In this document: positions 43,964 to 53,572 of the stretch, one piece after another
How positions within the stretch are numbered: the stretch's first letter is position 1
Layout of the letters: each line of letters starts with the position of its first letter
NCBI RefSeq assembly: GCF_005405345.1
Contig: NZ_BJDW01000004.1
Coordinates: forward strand, 62,001 to 126,000
Length of the DNA stretch: 64,000 nt
Direction of reading: 5' to 3'
Source: Enterococcus viikkiensis
GTDB taxonomy: Bacteria; Bacillota; Bacilli; Lactobacillales; Enterococcaceae
The notes under the pieces: generated by a model
The model's input: the letters and a program-made list of their open reading frames with translations, nothing else
The model's database searches: none
What the model was told of the DNA's origin: nothing
Program-made: the position numbers and the translations under genes

Positions 43964-45412
43964 TTATAAGAGTGGCGAAATTAAACGAGCGATGCCTTCC
44001 TTGAATTTAATCCAAGTCCCTCGCTGATTGTATTTTTCTTGGGTCAATAGTTCAGAGCGCATCGAATCTTGATAAAAGGCTTCTCTGACTTGTTCCGCAA
44101 AATCACTATCATAAACAATCGTATTCACTTCAAAATCCAATTTAAACGAACGTACATCAATATTCGCTGAACCAACCGAAGCAATCCCAGAATCAATCAC
44201 CATTGTTTTCGCATGGATAAATCCATCCTCATAGGTTTCGATAATTGCACCGTATTCGATCAATTCGGCAACAAAGGAATAGGTCGCCCAGTAAACCAAT
44301 AAGTGGTCGGGTTTATTAGGAATTTGGATTCGCACCTTAACGCCTGATAACAGTGCCAACTTCAATCCTTCATGAATCGAAGCATCAGGAATATAATAAG
44401 GCGTTTGAATCAAAATTTCTTTTTTAGCTAAATTAATCATTTTTAAATACGTCATTTTAATTTGTTCATGTTCACTGTCGGGCCCACTGCTGACAATTTG
44501 CAAGGCCAGTTTACCTTTGGACTCAATCTCCGGAAAATAATCCGGTTGATAAACCACTTCATTTTTTTGTTGCGAATTCCAATCCATCAAAAAGCGGTTC
44601 TGCAACGTGTACACAGCCTGACCACGGATTCGTAAATGATTGTCTCGCCAATAGCCGAATTTCTCTACTAACCCTAGATACTCATCGCCGACATTAAAAC
44701 CACCAGTATAGCCAATCTCTCCGTCGATCACCACGATCTTACGATGATTCCGATAATTCATTCGTGGATTTATATAAGGTAGAAATAATGGAAAGAAGAA
44801 TTCAACTTCTCCTCCAGCTTCAATCAAAGGCGCAAAAAAATGACGGTTGGCTTGCGTGGAGCCCCAAGCGTCCAGCAACAATCGAACTTTTACACCCCGA
44901 CTAGCAGCTGCAATCAGGGCTGCGCGAACTTCAAGTCCCAACGCGTCTGCCCGATAAATATAATATTCCATATGGATGTGATACTTCGCCTGCTGGATAT
45001 CTTCCAGCAGTGCATCAAATTTTTCTCGCCCATCCGTATAAAGTACCACATCATTATTCGTGGTATACAATGAACTTTCAAAAATCGTCAACATATAGAT
45101 CAGCTGTCTTGGATCCACTTGATCGGTATTAGGTTTGGGAAACAATCCGCGATGAAAGGCGCGCTGCTGCTGTTGAACTTCAACATTCATCCCGATTTTT
45201 GTTTGAATCTTCATATCAAAGATGCGTTCTTTCGAGATTCCTTTACCGAAAAAGATATATAAAACAAATCCCAATACGGGAATAAAGGTTAAAACTAATA
45301 ACCACGCCCACGTGTTAACCGTATCTTTGCGTTCGCGAAAAACAATAATAAACGATAAAATTGTATTGATAATTAAGAAAAATAACCCCATATGCTCTGT
45401 CACAAACGACAT
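43964..45412 (-). CDS. cls: Cardiolipin synthase
   Basis: The 482-residue phospholipase-D-type enzyme joins two phosphatidylglycerol molecules to make cardiolipin. Two N-terminal membrane helices (about 8-25 and 35-55) precede two HKD catalytic motifs: H223 in YRNHRKIVVIDGEIG, and HAKTMVIDSG in the C-terminal half. Length and layout match ClsA. In enterococci, mutations in cls near the first HKD motif contribute to daptomycin resistance; whether any such change is present here would need comparison with a susceptible relative. It is monocistronic, with AAGGAG before the ATG. Confidence 0.95.
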   Translation of the reverse strand: MSFVTEHMGLFFLIINTILSFIIVFRERKDTVNTWAWLLVLTFIPVLGFVLYIFFGKGISKERIFDMKIQTKIGMNVEVQQQQRAFHRGLFPKPNTDQVDPRQLIYMLTIFESSLYTTNNDVVLYTDGREKFDALLEDIQQAKYHIHMEYYIYRADALGLEVRAALIAAASRGVKVRLLLDAWGSTQANRHFFAPLIEAGGEVEFFFPLFLPYINPRMNYRNHRKIVVIDGEIGYTGGFNVGDEYLGLVEKFGYWRDNHLRIRGQAVYTLQNRFLMDWNSQQKNEVVYQPDYFPEIESKGKLALQIVSSGPDSEHEQIKMTYLKMINLAKKEILIQTPYYIPDASIHEGLKLALLSGVKVRIQIPNKPDHLLVYWATYSFVAELIEYGAIIETYEDGFIHAKTMVIDSGIASVGSANIDVRSFKLDFEVNTIVYDSDFAEQVREAFYQDSMRSELLTQEKYNQRGTWIKFKEGIARLISPLL

Positions 45413-45471
45413 GACCCCAACTCCTTCTTATAAAGAATAGCCGAGAAAAAGCGGATTGTAAACCGACGACT

Positions 45472-45909
45472 TTAATGATTTGTCGTTTTTTCTAACCGCA
45501 TATCCATGTGAGGAATGTCATCTTCCAAATAAATTTCCGACCAAGCCGTAAATCCAAAGGACTGATAAAAATCGATTAAATGGGCTTGCGCCGAAATAAT
45601 CACCGACCGCTGGGGAAACCGCTCTTCGATGGCTTCCAGCGTTTCCGTAACAAGCTTGCGACCTAATTGGTGTCCCCGGAATTCCTTGACCACCATAACA
45701 CGTCCAAAATGGATGCCATTACTCGTTTCATAAATCCGTGCATACGCCTGTAATTTATCCTGTTCCATCAAACAAACATGGATCGCCTCACGATCGATTT
45801 CATCGACTTCTTGATAAGGACAGTTTTGTTCAACGACAAAAACGGCGGTTCGAGCCTGTAAAATAGTCAACAATTCTTGTGATGACAATTGATCGGTGGT
45901 TTTAATCAT
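45472..45909 (-). CDS. GNAT family acetyltransferase, ElaA type
   Basis: The 145-residue product has the ElaA subfamily pattern: RTAVFVVEQNCPYQEVDEID near the N-terminus and the acetyl-CoA loop in VMVVKEFRGHQLGRKLVTE. The substrate is unknown. There are two adjacent ATG codons; the second (45909) has the better spacing from AGGAGG. It lies between cls and the SMR exporter on the same strand; a shared transcript with the exporter is possible, because only about 50 bases without a clear terminator separate them. Confidence 0.87.
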   Translation of the reverse strand: MIKTTDQLSSQELLTILQARTAVFVVEQNCPYQEVDEIDREAIHVCLMEQDKLQAYARIYETSNGIHFGRVMVVKEFRGHQLGRKLVTETLEAIEERFPQRSVIISAQAHLIDFYQSFGFTAWSEIYLEDDIPHMDMRLEKTTNH

Positions 45910-45958
45910 CATTGCCTCCTGTGATCCTCTTTTTAAATTAGTGTAACGTATTTTTCGT

Positions 45959-46279
45959 CTACTGTCCGCTAGTTACTTTGATTCCGATGATTCCGACAAT
46001 CAACAACAACACAAAAAAACTAGTGAGCAAAGACAAGTGATCGTGAAAGAACAACACCCCTACGATAATCGAACCAACCGCTCCGATTCCTGTCCAAATG
46101 GGGTAGGCCAGACTCATTGACAAGGCATGTAATGATCTTGCTAAAAAGAAAAAACTAGCTGCCATACCAATTAAGGTTAAAATAGAAAAATTTAACCGAC
46201 TAAACCCCTCACTTAACTTCATCATGGTTGCCCAAAAAACTTCGAAAGCTCCTGCCACAATTAATGCTACCCATGCCAT
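45959..46279 (-). CDS. sugE: SMR family guanidinium exporter (Gdx/SugE)
   Basis: The 106-residue, four-helix small-multidrug-resistance protein carries the Gdx subtype marks: central E13 in GAFEVFWATMMKLSEGF, W16, and AYPIWTGIGAVGSIIVG in helix 3. Gdx proteins work as antiparallel dual-topology dimers and export guanidinium in exchange for protons, as shown for E. coli SugE and relatives; the E13/W16 context separates them from EmrE-type drug pumps. AAGGAGG lies eight bases before the ATG. A structured leader with an intrinsic terminator precedes it, the arrangement expected for guanidine riboswitch control. Confidence 0.92.
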   Translation of the reverse strand: MAWVALIVAGAFEVFWATMMKLSEGFSRLNFSILTLIGMAASFFFLARSLHALSMSLAYPIWTGIGAVGSIIVGVLFFHDHLSLLTSFFVLLLIVGIIGIKVTSGQ

Positions 46280-46341
46280 AATAACTTCCTCCTTAATTTT
46301 TTAATTTCCCGCCATCAAATCCAGTCCAAAAAAAGACAAAC

Positions 46342-46416
46342 AAAAAAAGGGCGTCCAATTTCTTCAAAGACCTAACGAAATTGGCTCCCTTGCTCGGTAG
46401 CGTTTAAATTAAATTC
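46342..46416 (-). promoter_or_regulatory. Candidate guanidine-IV-type riboswitch / attenuator upstream of sugE
   Basis: On the minus strand a short hairpin GCTACC-GAGCAA-GGGAGC (46384-46401) is followed by a long terminator stem (AGGGAGCCAATTTC pairing with GAAATTGGACGCCCT) and seven T (46342-46348). The 3' arm of the first hairpin is part of the terminator's 5' arm, so the two structures exclude each other, as in an ON switch. The gene downstream is a guanidinium exporter. No guanidine-I, -II or -III motif is recognisable. The class name is my inference from the layout and what I recall of the mepA motif. Confidence 0.5.
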
Positions 46417-46422
46417 ATTACT

Positions 46423-46451
46423 ATCTTAGGACCTTTTAGTTTAAAAGGCAA
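46423..46451 (-). promoter_or_regulatory. Promoter of the sugE leader
   Basis: TTGCCT (46446-46451), a 17-base spacer and TAAGAT (46423-46428) place transcription about 15 bases before the leader hairpin. Confidence 0.45.
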
Positions 46452-46463
46452 ATTTTTGCAATT

Positions 46464-46493
46464 AAAAAACTTCCGCGACAAAGTCGCGAAAGT
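46464..46493 (-). terminator. Terminator of ftsEX
   Basis: On the minus strand a 10-bp stem (CTTTCGCGAC/GTCGCGGAAG, one mismatch) and six T lie just after the ftsX stop. Confidence 0.88.
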
Positions 46494-46501
46494 TTACTAA
46501 C

Positions 46502-47386
46502 CTAGATTTTTAAGAAACGACGCATTGAAATCACTGAACCTAGAGAACCGATCAAATACCCACCGACAGCCATAACAATGTCTAGAATCCAAACAATCTC
46601 GTTAGGGCGCAGCAATGCCAGATTTGATTGCAATAGATACGGCGCCGCTAAACCATATACTTGTTGGTAACCATACGTCAAAACTAAAATTGGAACGATT
46701 GAACCGATCAACCCGATCCAGCCACCTTCAAGAAAGAAAGGCCAGCGAATGTACCCATTTTTCGCACCAACTAGACGCATGATCTGAATCTCAGTTTTCC
46801 GTGAGATAATAGTGATCCGAATCGTGTTTGAGATCAAGAAAATTGCCACAAAAATCAATAATGCTGCGGCTGCTAGTCCCCAAGTTCGAACAACTTTCGC
46901 CATTTGAATGATACGATCGGCTGAATTACCGCCGTAATTTGCTCTAAAGACGTTAGGCAATTGACTCGCTTGACGTGTGACCGGCCGAATATATTGAGCA
47001 TCCGTCGCACTGACTACATAAACATCATAAAGGGGATTGCTGTCGCCTTCAAATAAATCCCACGCGTCACCCATTTGAGCTTGGATTTTTTTCAGCTGGT
47101 CTTCCTTGCTGGAGAAGGTCACTTTATCCACATGGTTAATCTCTTGTAAATCTGTTTTTAATTCTTTCAATTCTTTTTCTTTTGTACCGATATCAACAAA
47201 GACAGTCACTTCGACATTGCCCTCGACATCATGAGCTAATTTTGTCGCATTCATGATTACCGCTAGGAAGATTCCTGCCATTGTTAACGTGATCGTTACC
47301 GCACTGACAGAAGCCAACGTCATCCAGCCATTACGTTTGACACTCTTGATACTTTCCAACAAATGTCGGAAGAAATTTCTAATCAT
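46502..47386 (-). CDS. ftsX: Cell-division protein FtsX
   Basis: The 294-residue membrane protein has four helices (one near residue 25, three in the C-terminal half) and a large extracellular loop. It acts with FtsE to activate peptidoglycan hydrolases during division; it is not a conventional transporter. The start is uncertain. ATG at 47386 (MIRNFFRHLLES), which overlaps the ftsE stop region, matches the family N-terminus, while ATG at 47395 is nearer the GGAAGGGG ribosome site. Overlap with ftsE indicates coupling. Confidence 0.94.
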   Translation of the reverse strand: MIRNFFRHLLESIKSVKRNGWMTLASVSAVTITLTMAGIFLAVIMNATKLAHDVEGNVEVTVFVDIGTKEKELKELKTDLQEINHVDKVTFSSKEDQLKKIQAQMGDAWDLFEGDSNPLYDVYVVSATDAQYIRPVTRQASQLPNVFRANYGGNSADRIIQMAKVVRTWGLAAAALLIFVAIFLISNTIRITIISRKTEIQIMRLVGAKNGYIRWPFFLEGGWIGLIGSIVPILVLTYGYQQVYGLAAPYLLQSNLALLRPNEIVWILDIVMAVGGYLIGSLGSVISMRRFLKI

Positions 47387-48068
47387 CAAACTCATATTCC
47401 CCTTCCGCTTCATCTCGAACGATCAACCCATTTTCAATCGCGATCAAACGATGACGCATCGTATCAACAATTGTCTTGTTGTGTGTCGCCATAACAATGG
47501 TCGTTCCTTGATTATTGATTCGCTCTAATAGATTCATGATTTCCCATGAAGTATCCGGGTCCAAATTCCCTGTAGGTTCATCAGCAATCAAAACTTTAGG
47601 TGTATTTACAATTGCACGTGCAATCGACACCCGTTGCTGTTCCCCACCAGATAATTCATTTGGGAAAACGCGGACTTTGTGCTTCAAGCCGACAAGATCC
47701 AACACTTCCATGACACGTTTTTTGATTTCACGTGGTTTGCGACCAATTACTTGCATCGCATAAGCAACATTTTCATAAACCGTTTTTCTTGGCAATAATT
47801 TGAAATCTTGGAAGACAACGCCGACATCACGACGCAAATAAGGAACTTCTTTATTTTTGATTTTTAATAAATCATGACGAGCAACATCCAGCACTTTCCC
47901 AGAGGTTGCTTTTTCTTCACGGTACATCAATTTGATAAAGGTAGATTTTCCGCTACCAGAGGGACCAACAACATAGACGAACTCACCTTGATCGATATGG
48001 ACCGAAATCCCACGTACAGCAGTTGTCTTATTCGGATATTTTTTTGTTACATCCTGCATTTCAATCAT
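47379..48068 (-). CDS. ftsE: Cell-division ATP-binding protein FtsE
   Basis: The 229-residue ABC-type ATPase has Walker A GPSGSGKST, signature LSGGEQQRVSIAR and Walker B VLIADEPTGNLDP. It couples ATP hydrolysis in the cytoplasm to FtsX in the membrane. Length is typical. It overlaps ftsX. It lies downstream of prfB on the same strand, separated by about 95 bases that contain an extended -10. Confidence 0.95.
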   Translation of the reverse strand: MIEMQDVTKKYPNKTTAVRGISVHIDQGEFVYVVGPSGSGKSTFIKLMYREEKATSGKVLDVARHDLLKIKNKEVPYLRRDVGVVFQDFKLLPRKTVYENVAYAMQVIGRKPREIKKRVMEVLDLVGLKHKVRVFPNELSGGEQQRVSIARAIVNTPKVLIADEPTGNLDPDTSWEIMNLLERINNQGTTIVMATHNKTIVDTMRHRLIAIENGLIVRDEAEGEYEFDD

Positions 48069-48102
48069 GCTTTATCTCTCCAAACCTCTTAAATTCTTTG
48101 TT

Positions 48103-48111
48103 ATTATAGCA
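48103..48111 (-). promoter_or_regulatory. Extended -10 element of ftsEX
   Basis: TGCTATAAT on the minus strand, about 35 bases before the ftsE ATG, without a good -35. Confidence 0.5.
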
Positions 48112-48163
48112 CGTCAACATTGCAACTGGCTTTCATTACTTTACAATTTGATTTCATTTTAGC

Positions 48164-49274
48164 TTAAGCTTTTTGTGCTAGACGCCATTTCAAGTAAGCA
48201 TCAATGAAAGGATCCAACTCTCCATCCATCACTGCTTGGACATTCCCTGTCTCGTAATCGGTCCGGTGATCTTTCACCATTGAATAAGGGTGGAAAACAT
48301 AGGAGCGAATTTGCGAGCCCCATCCGATTTCCTTTTGCTCGCCTCGTAAAGCGGCCGCTTCTTGTTCCTTTTTCTCAATTTCCAATTGATAAAGTTTGGC
48401 TTTTAACGTCTGCATCGCGGTTTCCCGGTTATGAAATTGTGAACGCTGCGCTTGACTGGCAACGACTGTTCCGGTTGGCAAGTGAGTAATCCGGACAGCA
48501 GAAGAGGTTTTATTGATATGCTGTCCACCGGCACCACTTGCTCGGTAAACATCTACCTTCAAATCATCTGGATTGATTTCAACTTCGATATTTTCATCTA
48601 ATTCAGGCATCACTTCCACCGAACAAAATGACGTGTGCCGACGACTAGCTGAATCAAAAGGCGAGATCCGAACTAAGCGATGCACGCCCTTTTCAGATTT
48701 CAGATACCCATATGCATTGGTGCCTTTAATCATTAAGGTTACGCTCTTAATACCTGCCTCGTCGCCTGCTTGGTAATCAATCGTTTCCACTGAAAAGCCA
48801 TGCTGTTCGGACCAACGTGTATACATCCGCAAAAGCATCGAGCCCCAATCTTGTGATTCTGTTCCACCCGCTCCAGGATGCAGTTCCAAGATCGCATTGT
48901 TTTTATCATAAGGCTCATCCAATAATAAAAACAATTGAAATCCAGCGACTTTTTCCTGCAATTGCAGCAAACGTTGTTCCAATTCTGCTTGCAGCTCACT
49001 GTCAAATTCTTCTTGTTGCATTTCCCACATCAAATTCAACTCTTCGCTCTCATTAGCGATCACTTGAAATTGATCATAGGTTTCTTTTTCGCCATTGTTG
49101 TGATTAATTAGTGCCTGGGCTTTTTCCGAGTCATCCCAAAAATCAGGTGCCGTCATTTGGTTTTCTGCTTCTGCAATGTTTTCTTCTAACTGTTCGAGGT
49201 CAAAGAGACCCCCTGAAACTAGTCACTTGCTCTTGAATTGTGTCTAATAAATTCCGGATTTCTGCGTTTTCCAA
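48164..49274 (-). CDS. prfB: Peptide chain release factor 2 (with programmed +1 frameshift)
   Basis: RF2 (about 369 residues) reads UGA and UAA stops. The gene is in two frames: a 24-codon first part from TTG at 49274 ([16 protein letters not shown]) ends in CTT TGA at 49200-49205, and the main frame continues after a +1 shift (CTT-T-GAC, giving ...[10 protein letters not shown]). The SD-like AGGGGG just before the shift site stimulates it. The stop-recognition motif SPF and the catalytic GGQ ([11 protein letters not shown]) are present. It follows secA on the same strand after a hairpin. Confidence 0.96.
49199..49215 (-). promoter_or_regulatory. prfB autoregulatory frameshift site
   Basis: On the minus strand AGGGGG-TCT-CTT-TGA-C. 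When RF2 is scarce, slow UGA recognition lets the ribosome slip +1 on CUU-U. This is the classic RF2 feedback element. Confidence 0.95.
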
Positions 49275-49369
49275 TTTTATTCCCTCTTTCTCATGAATCA
49301 AGAAATGATTTCTTGATTCAATCCTAAAAACCTGCGTAACAAAAAATTTGAGTAATCCATTCGTAAAAC

Positions 49370-49401
49370 AGGAGCTGTGACATCTAGATGTCCCAGCTCC
49401 T
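49370..49401 (-). terminator. Hairpin after secA, probable weak terminator
   Basis: A 14-bp stem (AGGAGCTGGGACAT/ATGTCACAGCTCCT) with a 4-base loop and one mismatch is followed only by GTTTTACG, so read-through into prfB is likely. Confidence 0.65.
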
Positions 49402-49428
49402 CTGAAAATTAACTGTTGCGTGAAGCTC

Positions 49429-51960
49429 TTATAATCCTTTACCATGGCAATTTTTGTATTTCTTGCCACTACCGCAAGGGCATGGATCATTCCGCCCGAC
49501 TTTTTCGACATGAATCGGTTTTTGCTTCGTTTCAGTCAAATTTTTAGGATCACCATCGGCTTCTACTGGATGTTCCTCTTGATTTTGAGCAACTTGTTCC
49601 CGTTGTACATTTTGGCGGATTTCCGCTTTCATGAAGAGACGGGTCACTTCAAATTCGATTGCTCCTACCATGTCTTCAAACATCTTGTAGCCTTCTGTTT
49701 GATATTCAACCAATGGATTGTTTTGCCCGTAAGCTCGCAAGCCGACCGATTGACGTAATTGATCCATCGCATCGATATGGTCGGTCCATTTTGTATCGAC
49801 AACTCGCAAAATAACAACTTTTTCAAATTCCAATAATTGCTCTGGACTTTGCAATTGTGCTACTTTTGCATCAAAGACCTCTTTGGCACGACCATATAAA
49901 TAATCTTTCATTTCTTCTGGTGTTTTGCCTTCGAAGTCGGCTTTTGAAACGGTGTCTTCGTGAACCAAGGTTGTTCCGGCAAAGTCAGCCAACGCTTCAA
50001 GATTCCAATTTTCTTTTTCTAATTGGGTATGGCTGTCGACTACCCGTGAGATTGTCCGACGTACCATGTTCAATAATTGCGGTGATAAATCTCTTTCGCC
50101 CATGATGACATCTTGACGCTGTTTATAAATGACTTCACGCTGTTCACGCATCACGTCATCGTATTGCAAGACATTTTTACGTGTATCGTAGTTATTACCT
50201 TCAACCCGTTTTTGGGCAGATTCTACTTGACGAGTCAGCATCTTGCTCTGGATCACCGCATCTTCGTCTTCAACTTTCATACGGTCTAAGAATGCTTTGA
50301 TCCGTTCAGAACCGAAACGTTTCATTAAGTCATCTTCCAACGAAAGATAAAATTGTGAAACCCCTGGATCTCCTTGACGACCCGAACGTCCACGAAGCTG
50401 ATTATCGATCCGGCGTGATTCATGACGCTCGGTACCAATGACAGCTAAACCGCCTAATTCAACAACGCCTAGGCCAAGCTTAATATCGGTTCCTCGACCA
50501 GCCATGTTGGTGGCGATCGTCACAGAACCTTTTTGTCCGGCATTCATAATGATTTCCGCTTCTTTAAAGTGGTTCTTGGCATTCAAGACTTCGTGAGGAA
50601 CTTTTTCCGAATTTAGCATGTTTGAAAGTAATTCAGACGTTTCAACAGCCACCGTACCAACTAGAATTGGTTGACCTTTACGATGACGTTCTTTAATATC
50701 TTGCACCACTGCTTGGAATTTACTTTCTAAGGTTGGGTACAATAAATCCGCGTGGTCTTCCCGGATAATTGGACGGTTCGTTGGGATTTGAACGACTTCA
50801 ATATTATAAATTTCACGGAACTCTTCTTCTTCCGTTTTAGCCGTACCAGTCATCCCAGATAATTTTTTGTACATCCGGAAGTAGTTTTGGAAAGTGATTG
50901 TTGCCATTGTTTTGGTTTCGTCTTCAATTTCGACGCCTTCTTTGGCCTCGATCCCTTGATGTAAGCCATCAGAATAGCGACGACCGTCCATAATCCGTCC
51001 AGTAAATTGGTCAACGATTAGGACTTTGCCTTCCTGAACCACATAATCAATATCGCGAATCATAATAAAGTTCGCCCGCAAGGCTTGATCCAAGTGATGG
51101 GTCAAGGCCGTGTTTTCCAAGTCATACAAGTTTTCTAAGCCGAAGTTTTCTTCTGCCTTTTCGATTCCTTGTTCAGTCAAGCCGATTGTTTTTGATTGGA
51201 TATCAATTTTGAAATCTTCCTCTTCTTTTAAACGCTTCACGAAATTATCCGTCCGCGTATAAAGAGCCGTTGATTTTTCAGCAGCGCCAGAAATGATCAG
51301 TGGTGTCCGAGCTTCATCAATCAAAATGGAGTCCACTTCATCGACGATCGCGTAGTTCAATGGACGTTGAACCATTTGACTTTGGTAAACCACCATATTA
51401 TCACGTAAATAGTCAAAGCCAAGCTCGTTATTCGTGCTATACGTGATATCACAATTATAGGCTTCGCGTTTTTCATCGGCTGTTTTTGAATTGATGTTTA
51501 AACCAACACTTAAGCCAAGGAAATTATACAATTCACCCATCTCAGTCGAGTCACGAGTAGACAAGTATTCATTTACTGTAACAACGTGGACCCCTTCACC
51601 AGTCAACGCATTTAAATAAACCGGCATTGTCGCTGTTAAGGTTTTTCCTTCACCGGTTTTCATTTCAGGGATATTTCCGTCATGTAAGACAATCCCCCCC
51701 ATTAATTGAACATGGTAAGGATACAACCCCAAGACCCGCTTCGCTGCTTCGCGAACGACCGCAAAAGCCTCTGGTAATAACTCGTCCAGTGTTTCTCCTG
51801 CCTTATAACGTCCTTTAAATTCATCAGTCTTACCACGCAACTGCTCGTCTGATAATTTTTCCATGTCATCAGCATATGCTTCAACTTTATCAGCAATGCT
51901 ACTTAGACGCTTTAATTCTTTTTTATCGTTTTCGATCATTTTTCTAAGAAAGTTTGCCAT
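49429..51960 (-). CDS. secA: Preprotein translocase ATPase SecA
   Basis: The 843-residue motor drives export through SecYEG. The DEAD-motor Walker A is MKTGEGKT, Walker B is [11 protein letters not shown], and RPTNRP-type sequence occurs as [11 protein letters not shown]. The preprotein cross-linking and scaffold domains follow. The C-terminus keeps the zinc SEC-C motif [15 protein letters not shown], which binds lipids and ribosomes. Length matches the housekeeping SecA1. An extended -10 (TGCTAAAAT) lies about 55 bases upstream. Confidence 0.97.
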   Translation of the reverse strand: MANFLRKMIENDKKELKRLSSIADKVEAYADDMEKLSDEQLRGKTDEFKGRYKAGETLDELLPEAFAVVREAAKRVLGLYPYHVQLMGGIVLHDGNIPEMKTGEGKTLTATMPVYLNALTGEGVHVVTVNEYLSTRDSTEMGELYNFLGLSVGLNINSKTADEKREAYNCDITYSTNNELGFDYLRDNMVVYQSQMVQRPLNYAIVDEVDSILIDEARTPLIISGAAEKSTALYTRTDNFVKRLKEEEDFKIDIQSKTIGLTEQGIEKAEENFGLENLYDLENTALTHHLDQALRANFIMIRDIDYVVQEGKVLIVDQFTGRIMDGRRYSDGLHQGIEAKEGVEIEDETKTMATITFQNYFRMYKKLSGMTGTAKTEEEEFREIYNIEVVQIPTNRPIIREDHADLLYPTLESKFQAVVQDIKERHRKGQPILVGTVAVETSELLSNMLNSEKVPHEVLNAKNHFKEAEIIMNAGQKGSVTIATNMAGRGTDIKLGLGVVELGGLAVIGTERHESRRIDNQLRGRSGRQGDPGVSQFYLSLEDDLMKRFGSERIKAFLDRMKVEDEDAVIQSKMLTRQVESAQKRVEGNNYDTRKNVLQYDDVMREQREVIYKQRQDVIMGERDLSPQLLNMVRRTISRVVDSHTQLEKENWNLEALADFAGTTLVHEDTVSKADFEGKTPEEMKDYLYGRAKEVFDAKVAQLQSPEQLLEFEKVVILRVVDTKWTDHIDAMDQLRQSVGLRAYGQNNPLVEYQTEGYKMFEDMVGAIEFEVTRLFMKAEIRQNVQREQVAQNQEEHPVEADGDPKNLTETKQKPIHVEKVGRNDPCPCGSGKKYKNCHGKGL

Positions 51961-52017
51961 TCGTTTGTCTTATCTCCTTTAGTTCTTTTCTATTTTTTGA
52001 TAGAAACCCGCTAGTAT

Positions 52018-52026
52018 ATTTTAGCA
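52018..52026 (-). promoter_or_regulatory. Extended -10 element of secA
   Basis: TGCTAAAAT on the minus strand; the -35 region is poor. Confidence 0.4.
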
Positions 52027-52185
52027 TTAGTCCAACAGAAAAGAAACTTCTGTTAGCGAATAATGGTGTACTTAATAGAATGATTAAACTTTCTTTTAGT
52101 ATTTTTGCTTTTGCCTACCCCATCAATGATCGTTACTTCTTTTTATCGACTGATTTCAAAAGCTTTATTTTGTGTGAAAATAAAA

Positions 52186-52216
52186 AACCTTCCAGCTGAG
52201 GCTGGAAGGTTTTATT
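52186..52216 (-). terminator. Terminator of hpf
   Basis: The stem AAAACCTTCCAGC/GCTGGAAGGTTTT with a four-base loop, flanked by A/T, lies directly after the hpf stop. Confidence 0.9.
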
Positions 52217-52223
52217 TCTTTGA

Positions 52224-52769
52224 TTAATCTGTTTCGATCAAACCATATTTGCCGTCTTTACGACGATAAACAATGCTTGTACCATTCGTTTCCGCATCTT
52301 CGAAAATGAAAAAGTTGTGTCCAAGCATATTCATTTGTAAGACTGCTTCTTCGCTACCCATTGGTTTTAGTGATAAGCGTTTGGTACGTACGATTTCTAA
52401 TTCTGACTCTTCAGAATCTTCAACATTCACTAACACTTCCACGTCACGCTCAGGTACACCGGTCTCACGAGCTTTACGATTAATTTTTGTTTTAAATTTG
52501 CGGATCTGACGCTCTAATTTATCCACAACCAAATCAATACTTGCATATAAATCTGGTGAAGTTTCTTCGGCCCGAAGAACTAAGTAAGGTAATGGAATCG
52601 TTACTTCAACTTTCGCAGTTTTTTCTGTGTAAACCTTCAAATTTACATAAGCAGTTGCGTCCGGAACATCAGTGAAGTAGCGTTCTAACTTACCTACTTT
52701 CTTTTCAACGTAATTGCGGATAGCTTCGGTAACTTCGATGTTTTCTCCTCGAACATTATATCTAAACAT
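52224..52769 (-). CDS. hpf: Ribosome hibernation promoting factor, long form
   Basis: The 181-residue product is a long HPF. The N-terminal S30AE domain ([20 protein letters not shown] to about 100) binds the 30S decoding site, and the C-terminal dimerisation domain (about 125-181, [17 protein letters not shown]) pairs two 70S ribosomes into inactive 100S particles. ATG at 52769 follows AAAGGGG with eight-base spacing; the open frame extends further upstream through the promoter and is not used. It has its own near-consensus promoter and terminator. hpf after comFC is a common Firmicutes order. Confidence 0.95.
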   Translation of the reverse strand: MFRYNVRGENIEVTEAIRNYVEKKVGKLERYFTDVPDATAYVNLKVYTEKTAKVEVTIPLPYLVLRAEETSPDLYASIDLVVDKLERQIRKFKTKINRKARETGVPERDVEVLVNVEDSEESELEIVRTKRLSLKPMGSEEAVLQMNMLGHNFFIFEDAETNGTSIVYRRKDGKYGLIETD

Positions 52770-52839
52770 ACGTATTGCCCCTTTCGTCTTACCAACTGAA
52801 GATTGAGGAAGGACCACTCTTACCTCTCTTCTTAACTCT

Positions 52840-52867
52840 ATTATAGCGAACTCTAATCCTTTTGCAA
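52840..52867 (-). promoter_or_regulatory. Promoter of hpf
   Basis: TTGCAA (52862-52867), a 16-base spacer and TATAAT (52840-52845). Confidence 0.75.
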
Positions 52868-52906
52868 AGTAAATCGCTACCAATTTCATCATCAATATTT
52901 CGACAT

Positions 52907-53572
52907 TTAGCGAGCAAAAGTCAGAGTTTTCACTGTTTTTACGCCATTTTGATAGAGCAACTCAGCCCCGTGGACCAATGTACGACCTGTTGTATAAACA
53001 TCGTCCACTAATAAAACTCTTTGATTTCTAATTTTCTCTTTTGGTACTTTCACTGTAAAGGGCTGCTCCATTTTTAATCGTTCAGCCCGCGTTTTTTCTG
53101 ACTGAGGAGCTAGCTCTTTACGCGCCAATAAAAAATGAAAAGGCGGGTTCGTCAGCTCTAAGCAGCTGCTGACTTGATTAAAGCCCCGTGTGGCAAAACG
53201 TTCCATTGAAAGAGGCATCGGACAAATCAAATAGTCACGATAATTTTTCAGTGCTTGATTCAGTTCAGTGGTAAAGGCTCCTCGTAAACGATAATCTCCA
53301 GTAAATTTATAGTCTTCGATCCATTTGCGAAAACCTGCATCATAATAAAAAAGCCCGCGATTTTCTAAAACAAAACCAACTTGCTTTTGCCATTGAAGAC
53401 AATCACCGCATAATTCAACTGAATTTGGACGGCCACAACCAGGACAAGCCACCTTTTGTTCAATCACAGTGAAAAGCTGCTGGCAGTGAAAACAGCGGTG
53501 ACTACTTTGAAAAAATAATTCCAGCAATGTTAAATTTTTAATCAGTTCTTTTTGACAGCAACTACAGCGCAT
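52907..53572 (-). CDS. comFC: Competence protein ComFC (phosphoribosyltransferase-like)
   Basis: The 221-residue product has an N-terminal zinc-binding region ([24 protein letters not shown]) and a C-terminal phosphoribosyltransferase fold with [15 protein letters not shown]. ComFC is needed for uptake and integration of transforming DNA in naturally competent relatives. It overlaps comFA by 11 bases. Both genes are intact, though enterococci are not known for routine natural transformation. Confidence 0.93.
   Translation of the reverse strand: MRCSCCQKELIKNLTLLELFFQSSHRCFHCQQLFTVIEQKVACPGCGRPNSVELCGDCLQWQKQVGFVLENRGLFYYDAGFRKWIEDYKFTGDYRLRGAFTTELNQALKNYRDYLICPMPLSMERFATRGFNQVSSCLELTNPPFHFLLARKELAPQSEKTRAERLKMEQPFTVKVPKEKIRNQRVLLVDDVYTTGRTLVHGAELLYQNGVKTVKTLTFAR

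Noticed and set aside
46280-46500. Guanidine-I, -II or -III riboswitch before sugE
   Set aside because: The conserved sequences of those classes are not recognisable, so only the guanidine-IV-type layout remains possible.
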